Below, in pieces: positions 55,592 to 64,000 of a stretch of 64,000 bases of DNA. The translations under genes were made by a program, and so were the position numbers. Below the pieces are notes generated by a model. The model saw only the letters and a list, made by a program, of their open reading frames with translations, was not told where the DNA came from and did no database searches. The stretch's first letter is position 1. Each line of letters opens with the position of its first letter. The stretch comes from SSSZ01 sp036732025 (GTDB lineage: Bacteria; Pseudomonadota; Gammaproteobacteria; Burkholderiales; Rhodocyclaceae): contig DAINDE010000016.1 in NCBI GenBank assembly GCA_036732025.1, positions 8,958 through 72,957 on the forward strand. The letters are read 5' to 3'.

Positions 55592-56290
55592 ATGATCGCC
55601 ATTCGCAAGAGTTCGGATCGAGGCCATGCCGACCACGGCTGGCTAGATAGCCGCCACACCTTTTCCTTCGCCGATTACTACGATCCAAAGGAAATGGGCT
55701 GGGGAACGCTGCGCGTCGTCAACGAGGACCGGGTCCAGCCCGGCCAGGGCTTCGGCACCCATGGCCACCGGGACATGGAAATCGTCAGCTACGTCCTGGC
55801 CGGCGAACTGCAGCACAAGGACAGCATGGGCAATGGCACGGTCATCCGGCCGGGCGACGTGCAGCGCATGAGCGCCGGCACCGGCGTGCGGCACAGCGAA
55901 TTCAACCCGTCGCCGACCACGCCGGTGCATTTCCTGCAGATCTGGATCGAGCCGGCAGCGCAAGGCCAGGCGCCGAGCTACGAGCAGAAGACATTCGCAC
56001 CGGAGGACAAGCGCGGCCGCTTGCGCCTGGTGGCCTCCCGGGACGGACGGGAAGGCAGCGTCACCGTTCATCAGGATGCCGACCTTTACGCGAGTCTGCT
56101 CGGCCCGGGCGAGAGCGTGTCCCGGCCCCTCGCCGCCGGTCGCCTGGCCTACCTGCATCTCATCCGTGGGGCGGTGCACGTCAATGGCATCGCCCTGAAG
56201 AGCGGGGACGGCGCCAGGATCGAAGGCGAGCCGGAACTGGCCATTGCAGCGGACGAAGATTCGGAGCTGCTCCTTTTCGATCTCGGTTGA
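55592..56290 (+). CDS. Pirin-family protein
   Basis: A 232-residue bicupin. Opening MIAIRKSSDRGHADHGWLDSRHTFSFADYYDP and the metal-binding set in FGTHGHRDMEIVSYVLAGEL (two His and Glu) plus GVRHSEFN are those of YhhW/pirin proteins, some of which are quercetin 2,3-dioxygenases. Start at the ATG with GAGGTAACC before it. It is 14 bp before the amidohydrolase gene; a shared role in aromatic or quinone detoxification is an inference. Confidence 0.92.
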   Translation: MIAIRKSSDRGHADHGWLDSRHTFSFADYYDPKEMGWGTLRVVNEDRVQPGQGFGTHGHRDMEIVSYVLAGELQHKDSMGNGTVIRPGDVQRMSAGTGVRHSEFNPSPTTPVHFLQIWIEPAAQGQAPSYEQKTFAPEDKRGRLRLVASRDGREGSVTVHQDADLYASLLGPGESVSRPLAAGRLAYLHLIRGAVHVNGIALKSGDGARIEGEPELAIAADEDSELLLFDLG

Positions 56291-56304
56291 GCACAGGAGG
56301 CACC

Positions 56305-58140
56305 ATGGCTGTCATCGATCACCTGGAGGATAGTGCAGACCTGATCCTGCACAACGGCAAGATCGCCACCAACGACCCCGCCCTGCCCTTCGCCGCCGCC
56401 CTGGCCGTTCGCGACGGCCGGGTCGCAGCCGTCGGCACCGATGCAGAAATCATGGCGCACCGCGGCCCCCGGACCCAGGTCGTGGACCTGCATCGGCGCA
56501 CGGCGATTCCGGGGCTCAACGACTCGCACCTGCACCTCATCCGCGGCGGCCTCAATTACAACCTGGAGCTGCGCTGGGACGGCGTGCCCTCGCTGTCCCT
56601 GGCGCTGCAGATGCTCAAGGAGCAGGCGCAGCGCACGCCGCCCGGGCAATGGGTGCGGGTCGTCGGCGGCTGGAGCGAATTCCAGTTCGCCGAACGCCGC
56701 CTGCCGACCCTGGCAGAACTGAACGCGGCGGCGCCCGACACGCCAGTCTTCATCCTCCACCTCTATTGCCAGGCGATGCTCAACCAGGCGGCCTTGCGCG
56801 CCGTGGGCTATACCAAGGACTCCCCCGATCCGCCCGGCGGCATGATAGCCCGCGACAAGGCCGGCCACCCGACCGGCCTGCTGCTGGCCAAGCCCAATGC
56901 GATGATCCTCTACGCGACCCTGGCCAAGGGACCGAAGCTGCCCCTCGAACATCAGATCAATTCGACGCGCCATTTCATGCGCGAATTGAACCGCCTCGGG
57001 GTCACCAGCTGCATCGACGCCGGCGGCGGCTTCCAGAACTACCCGGACGACTACATGGTGGTCGAGGAGCTGAACCGGCGCGGCGAGCTGACGGTGCGCA
57101 TCGCCTACAACCTGTTCACCCAGAAGCCCAAGGAAGAGAAGCAGGACTTCGCCCGCTGGATGAAAATGACCGCCCCGGGCGCCGGCAACGACTACTACCG
57201 CTGCAACGGCGCCGGCGAGATGCTGGTCTTCTCGGCCGCCGATTTCGAGGATTTCCTGGAGCCGCGGCCCGATCTCCCGCTGACGATGGAAGCCGAACTC
57301 AAGGAGGTCGTTTTGCTCCTCGCCCGGAACCGGTGGCCCTTCCGGCTGCACGCGACCTACGACGAGTCGATCACGCGCTTCCTCGATGTTCTGGAGGCGG
57401 TGCACCGCGAAGTGCCGATCGATGGGCTCGGCTGGTTCTTCGATCACGCCGAGACCATCACCGACCGCAATATCGAGCGCGTCAGGCGGCTCGGCGGCGG
57501 CATCGCCGTGCAGCACCGCATGGCCTTCCAGGGCGAATATTTCGTCGACCGCTACGGCGCCCAGGCGGCCGAACGGACCCCGCCCATCCGGCGCATGCTC
57601 GAACTCGGCGTGCCGGTCGGCGCCGGCACCGATGCCACCCGGGTCGCCAGTTACAACCCCTTCGCCTCCTTGTACTGGCTGGTCAGCGGCCGGACCTGCG
57701 GCGGGCTGTCGCTTTATCCGGAGCGCAACCGGTTGCGGCGCGAAGAGGCGCTGCATCTCTACACCGTCGGCAGCGCCGGCTTTTCCGGCGAGGCAGCCCG
57801 CAAGGGGCGGCTGGCGGCCGGCCAGCTGGCCGATCTGGCGGTGCTGTCGGCCGACTATTTCAGCATCCCGGAAATCGAAATCAAGGCCCTGGAATCGGTC
57901 CTGACCCTGGTCGGCGGCAAGGTCGTCTATGCCGCCCAGGAATTCCGGCCCCTCGATCCGCCGGCCCTGCCGGTGTTGCCGGAGTGGTCGCCAGTCGCCC
58001 AGTTCGGCGGCTACGGGGCGCCGCTGCTGCAGCGGCAAACTGAACACTGGCCGCGGCCGCTCCAGTGCATGGCGCATCCCCATTTCCACGCCGGGCACCG
58101 CCACGACAGCCTGGGCGGCTGCATGTGCTGGGCATTCTGA
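56305..58140 (+). CDS. Amidohydrolase family 3 protein (YtcJ-like)
   Basis: Metal-dependent hydrolase of 611 residues. Metal site HLHL in GLNDSHLHLIRGG, the YtcJ pattern RRTAIPGLNDSH and WVRVVGGWSEFQFAERR, RLHATYDES, FDHAETIT and the catalytic GAGTDATRVASYNPF. Substrates of this group are exocyclic amides; no specific one can be read here. The C-terminal tail beyond the barrel is rich in His and Cys (AHPHFHAGHRHD, GGCMCWAF), which is unusual and may bind another metal. AGGAGG lies 7 bases before the ATG. Confidence 0.86.
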   Translation: MAVIDHLEDSADLILHNGKIATNDPALPFAAALAVRDGRVAAVGTDAEIMAHRGPRTQVVDLHRRTAIPGLNDSHLHLIRGGLNYNLELRWDGVPSLSLALQMLKEQAQRTPPGQWVRVVGGWSEFQFAERRLPTLAELNAAAPDTPVFILHLYCQAMLNQAALRAVGYTKDSPDPPGGMIARDKAGHPTGLLLAKPNAMILYATLAKGPKLPLEHQINSTRHFMRELNRLGVTSCIDAGGGFQNYPDDYMVVEELNRRGELTVRIAYNLFTQKPKEEKQDFARWMKMTAPGAGNDYYRCNGAGEMLVFSAADFEDFLEPRPDLPLTMEAELKEVVLLLARNRWPFRLHATYDESITRFLDVLEAVHREVPIDGLGWFFDHAETITDRNIERVRRLGGGIAVQHRMAFQGEYFVDRYGAQAAERTPPIRRMLELGVPVGAGTDATRVASYNPFASLYWLVSGRTCGGLSLYPERNRLRREEALHLYTVGSAGFSGEAARKGRLAAGQLADLAVLSADYFSIPEIEIKALESVLTLVGGKVVYAAQEFRPLDPPALPVLPEWSPVAQFGGYGAPLLQRQTEHWPRPLQCMAHPHFHAGHRHDSLGGCMCWAF

Positions 58141-58168
58141 GGCTGCGCACCTTTGGAGACGATCACTC

Positions 58169-58756
58169 ATGAGCAACGAGCACGATTTGGCGGCCGCCGG
58201 TGGAGCTCCCCTCGACGAAAGCGTCACCCTGCTGATCCAGCAACGGGTGCGCCCCGAGGCCATCGCCCGCTACGAGGATTGGCTGCGGGTCATCGCCGCC
58301 AAGGCGGCCGAATACCCCGGGCACCAAGGCGTGCATATCATCCGCCCGCCCACCGGCAGCACCGAATACTCGATCATCATCCGTTTCGCAAGCTCCGCCG
58401 ATGCCGAGCGCTGGACCAGCTCGGCGGACCGCCGCCGCCTGCTGGCCGAGATTGCCGATGCCTTCGAGCGCGAAGACCGGTTCCGCATCCAGCCGGGAAT
58501 CGAATTCTGGTTCACGCCCCCGTCCCCGGCGCACAAGCAGCCGGCCCCCTGGAAACAATGGCTCATCACCACTTCGGTGATCTGGCCGCTGACGCTCCTG
58601 GTACCGGCGCTCTTCAAGCCGCTGTTCGAGGTCGCGCCGGTTCTGGGCACCTGGGGGATCAGCCACGGCATCATCGCCGCCACCATCGTGGCGCTGGTGG
58701 TGTTCTTGATCATGCCGCGCTATGTCCGGGCCGTTTCAGGCTGGCTGTTTCGGTAG
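58169..58756 (+). CDS. Membrane-anchored ABM-domain (monooxygenase-like) protein
   Basis: A 195-residue protein. Residues 18-110 form an antibiotic-biosynthesis-monooxygenase dimeric alpha/beta barrel (VTLLIQQRVRPEAIARYEDWLRVI, YPGHQGVHIIRPP, YSIIIRFASSADAERWTSS). Two hydrophobic helices follow (about 128-150 and 160-185). The ABM-plus-two-TM layout is found across bacteria, function unknown. It begins 28 bp after the amidohydrolase gene and ends the run of genes downstream of the HxlR regulator. Confidence 0.85.
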   Translation: MSNEHDLAAAGGAPLDESVTLLIQQRVRPEAIARYEDWLRVIAAKAAEYPGHQGVHIIRPPTGSTEYSIIIRFASSADAERWTSSADRRRLLAEIADAFEREDRFRIQPGIEFWFTPPSPAHKQPAPWKQWLITTSVIWPLTLLVPALFKPLFEVAPVLGTWGISHGIIAATIVALVVFLIMPRYVRAVSGWLFR

Positions 58757-59435
58757 TCAATTCCACCGCTCGTTGCGGTGTGTCGAATAGACAATCGCCA
58801 TAGCTTTCGCAAGCACGCGCGAGTATCGCCTTGGGCGCCGAGGTCTGCGATAGCAGGCAAAAGCCGTCGTGACGGGTAGCTAATTGTCGACAAGGGCAAT
58901 GCCCGCTCCCGGCCGCAAGCAGCAGTTGCAAGGAAGTGTCAGAACATCGGGCCGGGTCACCCCGGCTTGTTCCGTTAGCTTTCTAATCTCCTTACTCGTC
59001 TTCCTCGTGCAACTGGAACTTCGCCAACTGTTGTTTGCACACCCGGCGGAACCGCCGCATAGCGCGCGAACTCGATGGTGTAGCCGCCTTGAACCTCGAT
59101 GTCAGCGACTTGAGTCGTGGCTGGCAGTCGTTCAACTCGGCCGGCAGCATTTCGCCGGTGGTCGCCGCTAGCCAGTGGCCGCGGCGGCTGTGCAAGTTGC
59201 CGGTGAGTTCGCCGATGGCTGCTTCCGGAACCGATGATGTTGACGATGGGGCGGGCTACGCCCGGGAACATTCCTCGTGCATATCATGTCGACACCGTGC
59301 AGAAGGTTTGCTATAACGACTGCATAGGCCGCCCCCGACAGAGAGGCGTCATCCCGCTCCCAGCATAGATTCGGCCCAAGCCGACCGGGGATGACAAGGG
59401 GCGTTGCATGTGTGAGGTCCGCGAGGAGGAAACGC
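58757..59435. other. Intergenic stretch, 679 bp, no gene I trust
   Basis: The longest gene-free stretch. GC is lower than elsewhere. At 58764-58780 CACCGC can pair with GCGGTG around TCGTT, without a T run. A minus-strand frame at 58992-59195 (67 codons; opening MHSRRGHWLAATTG) has no ribosome site I can see and no family I know; it could be a remnant. The promoter of the cytochrome cluster must lie near the right end. Confidence 0.5.
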
Positions 59436-62033
59436 ATGAAACGTGCTCTGCCCGCCGCCTTTGCGGCACTGTTCGCCCTCGCCGCCGGCATCGGCATTTT
59501 CCAGGCCGATCCCCGGGGCATCCGTGAAGCCCATGCCCAGAACGCCCCGGCCGCAGCACCGCCGGGCAAGCCCCAGCCCGAGGCGTCGATCGTCGACCAG
59601 GACGCCCCCTACCTGGAAGCCTGCGCCCGGGAAGGGCTCAACGCCTCGGAATGCGTCGGCCGCCTCATCTGGTTCAAGGCCACCGCCGGCAACGACCGCT
59701 TCCACACCTACACCTTCCAGCAGCGCATCGGCGTGCTGGTGGACTGGTTCCGCGTGCTGCGCGCCGACCAGCGGGACGACCGCTTCTGGGCCTGGGGCAT
59801 CATCAACGACCCGGCCTGCTGCAAGCCGGGCGACCCCGACTGCCCGGCCAAGTCGGCCGAGGAGACCTACGGCCTCGACTGGTGCCCGGGCGATGACGTG
59901 CTCCTCAAGTACGTCGGCAAACCCGGCTACGTTGACCCGGCCTGCGCCTTGAAGGACGCCCCCCTCGACCCGGACGACCCCCACAGCCAGGGCGGCAAGG
60001 CTGACCAGCGCCATAGCGCCTGCGACCTCAAGTTCGGCACCTCCACCGGCGCCCTGGGCATCCGCAAGTTCCCCAATCCCCGCTTCGACGCCGCAAAATG
60101 GAAGGCCCTCAACGGCGGCAACGGCACCTGGGCCGGCTTCACGGCCAGCAAGGCGGCCGCCACCGGCGCCGAATCCGACCAGCGGGTCTCCAAGCTGGCC
60201 GACGCTTCCGTCGAGCCGCCCTTCCTCATCGGCACCTCCTGCGGCTCCTGCCACATCGCTTTCAACCCGCTCAACCCGCCCGCCGACCCCGCCCACCCGA
60301 AGTGGGAGAACATCGTCGGCCTGATCGGCAACCAATACACGCGGATGTCCGAGTTGCTCGGGTCCGGCATGCCCAAGAGCAGCCTGGAATACCAGATGTT
60401 CGCCCACGCCCGCCCCGGCGTCACCGACACTTCGGCCATCTCCCACGACCAGATCAACAACCCGGGCACCATCAACGCCCTCATCAACGTCGCCCAGCGC
60501 CCGGTGTTCAAGGGCGAGGTGGTGACCAAGTGGCGCAAGGCGGCCACCTGCGGCGCCGAGAAGGACGAGGACAAGTGCTGGTGCGAACCGGGCCGCAACG
60601 GCAAGTGCTGGCAGAAGAGCACCCGGGACGACGACACCACCACCGTCTTCCTCGGCGGCCAGAAGGTGGTGCTGCCCGGCGTCCATCACATCCTGAAGGG
60701 GGGCGAGGATTCCATCGGCGCCCACGAGGCCATCCAGCGGGTCTATTTCAACATCGGCTCCTGCTCCGAGCAGTGCTGGGTCAATCACTTCGCCGACATG
60801 CGCCAGGTGGACCCGGACCAGCGCGGCTACGGCCAGACGTCCTTCAACATCGGCCAATGCCGGCGCGACTGCCCGAATTTCCGGGCCATCGAGGACCGCC
60901 TGCAGAACCTCCTCGACTTCTTCGCCTCCGCCGAATCCGACCAGACCGACCTCCAGGCCGCCCGCGCCACGGCCCGCCAGGGCAAGTACGGCCGCGCCGA
61001 CTTCATCGCCGACCTGGAGAAGGAATTCGGCAAGGGCGCCGTCGCCCGGGGCCAGGCGGTCTTCGCCGAAACTTGTGCCCGCTGCCATTCCAGCATCCCG
61101 GAAAGCGAAGGCGGCTCCTTCAAGAACCGGGATTTCGCCGCGACCAACGACGCCCACCCGCGCAAGGTACGCGCCGACTTCCTGGGCAACGACAAGCCGA
61201 CGCCGGCCACCGAGGTCGGCACCTTCCGCTGCCGGGCCCTGCACTCCAACCACAAGGCCGGCCACCTCTACATGGAATATGCCTCGGAAACGCTGCGCAA
61301 GCAGCCACCCGTGGCCGACATCCCCGAGCGGGCCGAGTTGAAGGACGGTGGCCGCGGTTATTACCGCAACGTTTCCCTGGTCAATGTCTGGGCCACGGCG
61401 CCCTTTATGCACAACAACGCCGTCGGCCCGGAAATCTGCGGCAAGCCGGCCAACAAGGACAACGACTTCCACCGTGCCCGCTACGTGGGCGAGGACGGCA
61501 AGCTGCTGGCCAGACAGCCCGACTGCCTGCGCTACGACCCCAGCGTGGAAGGCCGCTTCGACCTCTACAAGCGCTCCATGCACGAGCTCTTGAACCCCAA
61601 GGCCCGGGGCGTCAAGCGCACCCTCACCAACGCCGACCTCATCGTCGACCTCGGCCTGCGGCCCCTGGAGGGCAAGACGGAGAAGCCCGTCCTTGGCAGC
61701 GGCAAGGTGGTCATCCCCGAAGGCACCGCCGCCGGCTTCCTCAACGGCCTGCAGCACAAACAGCTGATCGGCGACCTCTACCTGGCCAAGCGCGACCCGG
61801 CCCGGCTGGAAGCGGCCGGCAAGAAGGACCTGCTGCCCACCCTGCAGGCCCTGGCCGACGATCTCATCAAGCAGCCGACCCGCTTCGTGGACATCCTGCG
61901 GGAGAAGCGCGATTTCATCAGCGCCCGCTACGAGACCTGCACCGAGGAAATCGAAAACGCCGGCCACCGCTTCGGGGAAGACCTCTCCGACGCCGACAAG
62001 AAGGCGCTCACCGCCTTCCTGGCCACGCTGTGA
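59436..62033 (+). CDS. Large periplasmic diheme c-type cytochrome
   Basis: An 865-residue exported protein: signal peptide ALPAAFAALFALAAGIGIF, then two heme c sites, C269-G-S-C-H273 and C547-A-R-C-H551. Many additional cysteines (CCKPGD, CWCEPG, CSEQC) suggest disulphides. Sequence near the second half (NVWATAPFMHNNAVGPEICG) loosely resembles large diheme enzymes such as RoxA-type rubber oxygenases and cytochrome c peroxidase relatives, but I cannot place it in either. GAGGAGG lies just before the ATG. It heads a three-gene cluster with a lipoprotein and a monoheme protein. Confidence 0.83.
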   Translation: MKRALPAAFAALFALAAGIGIFQADPRGIREAHAQNAPAAAPPGKPQPEASIVDQDAPYLEACAREGLNASECVGRLIWFKATAGNDRFHTYTFQQRIGVLVDWFRVLRADQRDDRFWAWGIINDPACCKPGDPDCPAKSAEETYGLDWCPGDDVLLKYVGKPGYVDPACALKDAPLDPDDPHSQGGKADQRHSACDLKFGTSTGALGIRKFPNPRFDAAKWKALNGGNGTWAGFTASKAAATGAESDQRVSKLADASVEPPFLIGTSCGSCHIAFNPLNPPADPAHPKWENIVGLIGNQYTRMSELLGSGMPKSSLEYQMFAHARPGVTDTSAISHDQINNPGTINALINVAQRPVFKGEVVTKWRKAATCGAEKDEDKCWCEPGRNGKCWQKSTRDDDTTTVFLGGQKVVLPGVHHILKGGEDSIGAHEAIQRVYFNIGSCSEQCWVNHFADMRQVDPDQRGYGQTSFNIGQCRRDCPNFRAIEDRLQNLLDFFASAESDQTDLQAARATARQGKYGRADFIADLEKEFGKGAVARGQAVFAETCARCHSSIPESEGGSFKNRDFAATNDAHPRKVRADFLGNDKPTPATEVGTFRCRALHSNHKAGHLYMEYASETLRKQPPVADIPERAELKDGGRGYYRNVSLVNVWATAPFMHNNAVGPEICGKPANKDNDFHRARYVGEDGKLLARQPDCLRYDPSVEGRFDLYKRSMHELLNPKARGVKRTLTNADLIVDLGLRPLEGKTEKPVLGSGKVVIPEGTAAGFLNGLQHKQLIGDLYLAKRDPARLEAAGKKDLLPTLQALADDLIKQPTRFVDILREKRDFISARYETCTEEIENAGHRFGEDLSDADKKALTAFLATL

Positions 62034-62047
62034 GAAAGGGGGACACC

Positions 62048-62923
62048 ATGGCCACCACCCGCACCGCCGCCCTCGGCCTCCTGGCCGCCGCCCTGCTCGC
62101 CGCCTGCGCCAAGACCGCCGAGGCGCCCGGCATCCCCTTCGCCCCCTACGAAAAAACCTACCAGTCCAAGCCCGATTTCGCCCAGGTGGATTACAAATAC
62201 CCCATCCCGCCGGCGGAACTGGCGAAGATCACCCCGGACTACCTGGCGACCCTGGACCAGGAGCAGATCGACCAGATCTACGCCCGCCTCACCGCCGGCC
62301 CCATCCCCGACGGCGCCTTCGAGGGCCGCATCCTGCTGCCCAAGGGGATGAGCGGCAAGTTCCGCATGTCGGAAATCGCCGGCGGCTTTGCCGGCACCGC
62401 CCTGCACCTCAAGGGCCTGGTGGTGGAAGACATCGGCGAAGCCCTGTGGAAGGGCAAGGTCTTCTTCCGGGACGAACGGGTGCTCAGAAACCGCATCGAG
62501 GATCTGGGCGTGCTCAAGAAGGCGGGCCTGGTCGAGGGCGAGCCGAAGAAGATGAGCTACGGCGGCAAGGAAACCTGGCTCCTCTTCCCGGCCAAGCTCT
62601 ACTGCGGTCAGAGCCTCCTCGACGCCCGGCGGGAATCGGTGATCATCGACTACTTCTTCACCGACGAGATCCCCGGCTACCAGGAAAAACCCGACTACAT
62701 CGCCGGCCGCCGCGGCCTCAAGGTGCGGGACGAAATCCGCATGATCCGCCCCGGCCTCTATCTCGGCCGCGCCTACCTGGACAAGGTCTTCGCCCTCAAC
62801 TTCACGCTCCACGACAAGGCCCTGGACGAGCGCACCCGGGAGGAATACGCCAAGGGCGCCAAACCCCAGGAAGACTGCTGGCCGGGCACCCAGGCCCGCA
62901 CCGTCGCCGCTGCCAAGCCGTAA
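62048..62923 (+). CDS. Lipoprotein of unknown function
   Basis: A 291-residue lipoprotein: lipobox LLAAC at residues 16-20 after a short signal peptide. The rest (YKYPIPPAELAKITPDYL, ILLPKGMSGKFRMSEIAGGFAG, FRDERVLRNRIEDLGVL, IRPGLYLGRAYLDKVFALNFTL) matches no family I know and looks like a mixed alpha/beta domain. It is 14 bp after the cytochrome gene and 26 bp before the next heme protein gene, so it is probably part of the same periplasmic assembly. Confidence 0.72.
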   Translation: MATTRTAALGLLAAALLAACAKTAEAPGIPFAPYEKTYQSKPDFAQVDYKYPIPPAELAKITPDYLATLDQEQIDQIYARLTAGPIPDGAFEGRILLPKGMSGKFRMSEIAGGFAGTALHLKGLVVEDIGEALWKGKVFFRDERVLRNRIEDLGVLKKAGLVEGEPKKMSYGGKETWLLFPAKLYCGQSLLDARRESVIIDYFFTDEIPGYQEKPDYIAGRRGLKVRDEIRMIRPGLYLGRAYLDKVFALNFTLHDKALDERTREEYAKGAKPQEDCWPGTQARTVAAAKP

Positions 62924-62949
62924 GCGCCGATCGGCCATGGACCGCGGCC

Positions 62950-64000
62950 ATGCCAGCCCGCCACCTCCTGCCGGCCGCCCTGCTGGGGCTGGCCCTGGGC
63001 ACGGGAACGGCCATGTCGGCCGCCGCGGCTGACACGCCAGTCTGGGTAATCGATCCCGCCGCTCCGGGCGAGGACCTGCCGCGGGTCGGACGCTCCCTCT
63101 TCGACCGCCTCTTCGCCGTCGAGCGCGGCGGCAAGGCCGAGGTGGCGCCGCCCTTCCCCTTCACCGCCCTCCTCGCCCGCCTGGAAGCCCAGGTCCGGCG
63201 CGACCCCGCCGCCAGCCTGCCGCCGGTGAAGCGGGGGCTCATCCCCCTGGGCCGTTCCCTCCAGCGCACCGCCGCCGCTCCCGACTACTTCGCCTTCCCC
63301 CGGGTGGTGGTCGCCGTGGACGGACCGCCGGCCCCGGGCGCCCTGCTGCTGAAGGACCGCCTCTACATCGGCTACCAGGAGAAATCGGCGGTGCTGGAGG
63401 TCATCAGCTACAACGAAGCCGCCGGCCGCTTCGAGTTCCAGTTGGTCAAGGACTACCGCCCCGGCGGCACGCCCCGGGTCTTCCACGCCCCCCGCGCCCT
63501 CTGCTTCGCCTGCCACCAGAACGGCGCCCCCATCTTCTCCCGGGCGCTGTGGGACGAAACCAACGCCAATCCCCGCTTCGCCGCCCAGCTCGCCGCCACC
63601 GGCCGCGGCTTCTACGGCATCCCGCCCGACCGCGGTGTCGACATCCCCTACGCCATCGACGCCGCCACCGAGCGCGCCAACGGCTACGCCCTGACCCAGC
63701 GCCTGTGGCAGGAAGGCTGCGGCGGCGACGACGCCCCCGCCCGCCGCTGCCGCGCCGGCCTGTTCACCGCCGCCCTCACCCAGGCCCTCGCCGACGGCCA
63801 GACGTGGACGCCGGACGAGGCCTTCACCGCCGCCGTCGCCGCGCCGCTGAAGGCCACCGCCGCCCGCCGCTGGCCCGCCGGCCTCGCCCTCGGCAACCCG
63901 GACCTGCCCAACCGCAACCCCCTGCAAGGCCTGGTCGCCTGGCCCGCCGACCCGGCGGCCCGCATCGCCGTGATGCGCCTGCAACAACTGCTGCCCGCCG
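62950..64000 (+). CDS. Periplasmic heme-binding protein, partial (runs off the end)
   Basis: At least 350 residues, cut at the window edge. Signal peptide LLPAALLGLALGTGTAMSAAAA, then a domain with DTPVWVIDPAAPGEDLPRVG and one heme c site, C185-F-A-C-H189, set in RALCFACHQNGAPIFSRALWDETN. The sequence after it (ANPRFAAQLAA, DIPYAIDAATERANGYAL) is unfamiliar. Third gene of the cytochrome cluster; it may pass electrons to or from the diheme protein (inference). Start at ATG 62950. Confidence 0.72.
   Translation, partial: MPARHLLPAALLGLALGTGTAMSAAAADTPVWVIDPAAPGEDLPRVGRSLFDRLFAVERGGKAEVAPPFPFTALLARLEAQVRRDPAASLPPVKRGLIPLGRSLQRTAAAPDYFAFPRVVVAVDGPPAPGALLLKDRLYIGYQEKSAVLEVISYNEAAGRFEFQLVKDYRPGGTPRVFHAPRALCFACHQNGAPIFSRALWDETNANPRFAAQLAATGRGFYGIPPDRGVDIPYAIDAATERANGYALTQRLWQEGCGGDDAPARRCRAGLFTAALTQALADGQTWTPDEAFTAAVAAPLKATAARRWPAGLALGNPDLPNRNPLQGLVAWPADPAARIAVMRLQQLLPA

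Noticed and set aside
58992..59195. Small minus-strand gene in the gene-free stretch.
   Set aside because: No ribosome site, no recognised family, basic low-quality sequence; kept only as a possible remnant.
59349..61967. An 872-codon minus-strand frame over the diheme cytochrome.
   Set aside because: The plus strand has signal peptide, CxxCH sites and a strong ribosome site.

Overview
The window is about 64 kb of GC-rich DNA (roughly 65-70% by eye) that is almost fully coding. I read it as a betaproteobacterium, most likely of the Rhodocyclales group. That rests on the mix of an IcmF-type B12 mutase, a NifJ-type pyruvate oxidoreductase, a Nif11-like small protein, several c-type cytochromes and a CusABCF system; it is a judgement from gene content, not a match. 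There are two 10-N assembly gaps (15220-15229 and 16906-16915). I see no tRNA, rRNA, CRISPR array or intact insertion sequence.

Layout. 1-8959: partial icmF, an AraC regulator, a NinX/DUF2591-like gene, a strongly diverged GTP cyclohydrolase I, a TonB-dependent receptor, and a translationally coupled pair sharing an SGG-VN-GN motif. 8297-17159: a minus-strand operon (SPFH protein, SH3-like periplasmic protein, 2-hydroxyacid dehydrogenase, polytopic membrane protein) divergent from a two-component system, then a MoaD/ThiS protein paired with a BNR-repeat protein. 17250-23818: DUF302 protein, a small DUF/Nif11 pair behind a possible attenuator, and an operon with a deacetylase-caspase-TPR fusion, then a YihY/BrkB protein. 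24107-28706: nifJ and an overlapping dihydroorotate-dehydrogenase-like gene.

28743-41352 is the most striking region. It holds a condensation-fold acyltransferase, a Lol-like export set (ATPase, FtsX permease, LolA-like carrier, outer-membrane barrel), and a fatty-acid-synthase-like set (ketosynthase, MaoC-type double hotdog, acyl carrier protein, two-ExxH diiron protein, ketoreductase, thioester-reductase-like SDR, CrtI-like FAD oxidoreductase). Gene order and overlaps suggest one system that builds an unusual ACP-bound lipid, transfers it, and moves it to the outer membrane. I do not recognise a described product.

41349-53489: an AGE-family lipoprotein, then a copper/silver module (cusS, cusR, an EF-hand protein, a lower-GC unknown gene, a CusR-type palindrome, cusF, DUF2231, cusC, cusB, cusA). 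53715-58756: TMEM175 channel and HxlR regulator divergent from an isochorismatase-type hydrolase, pirin, amidohydrolase and a membrane-anchored monooxygenase-like protein. 58757-59435 has no gene I trust. 59436-64000: a periplasmic/outer-membrane cluster of a large diheme cytochrome, a lipoprotein and a monoheme protein that runs off the end.
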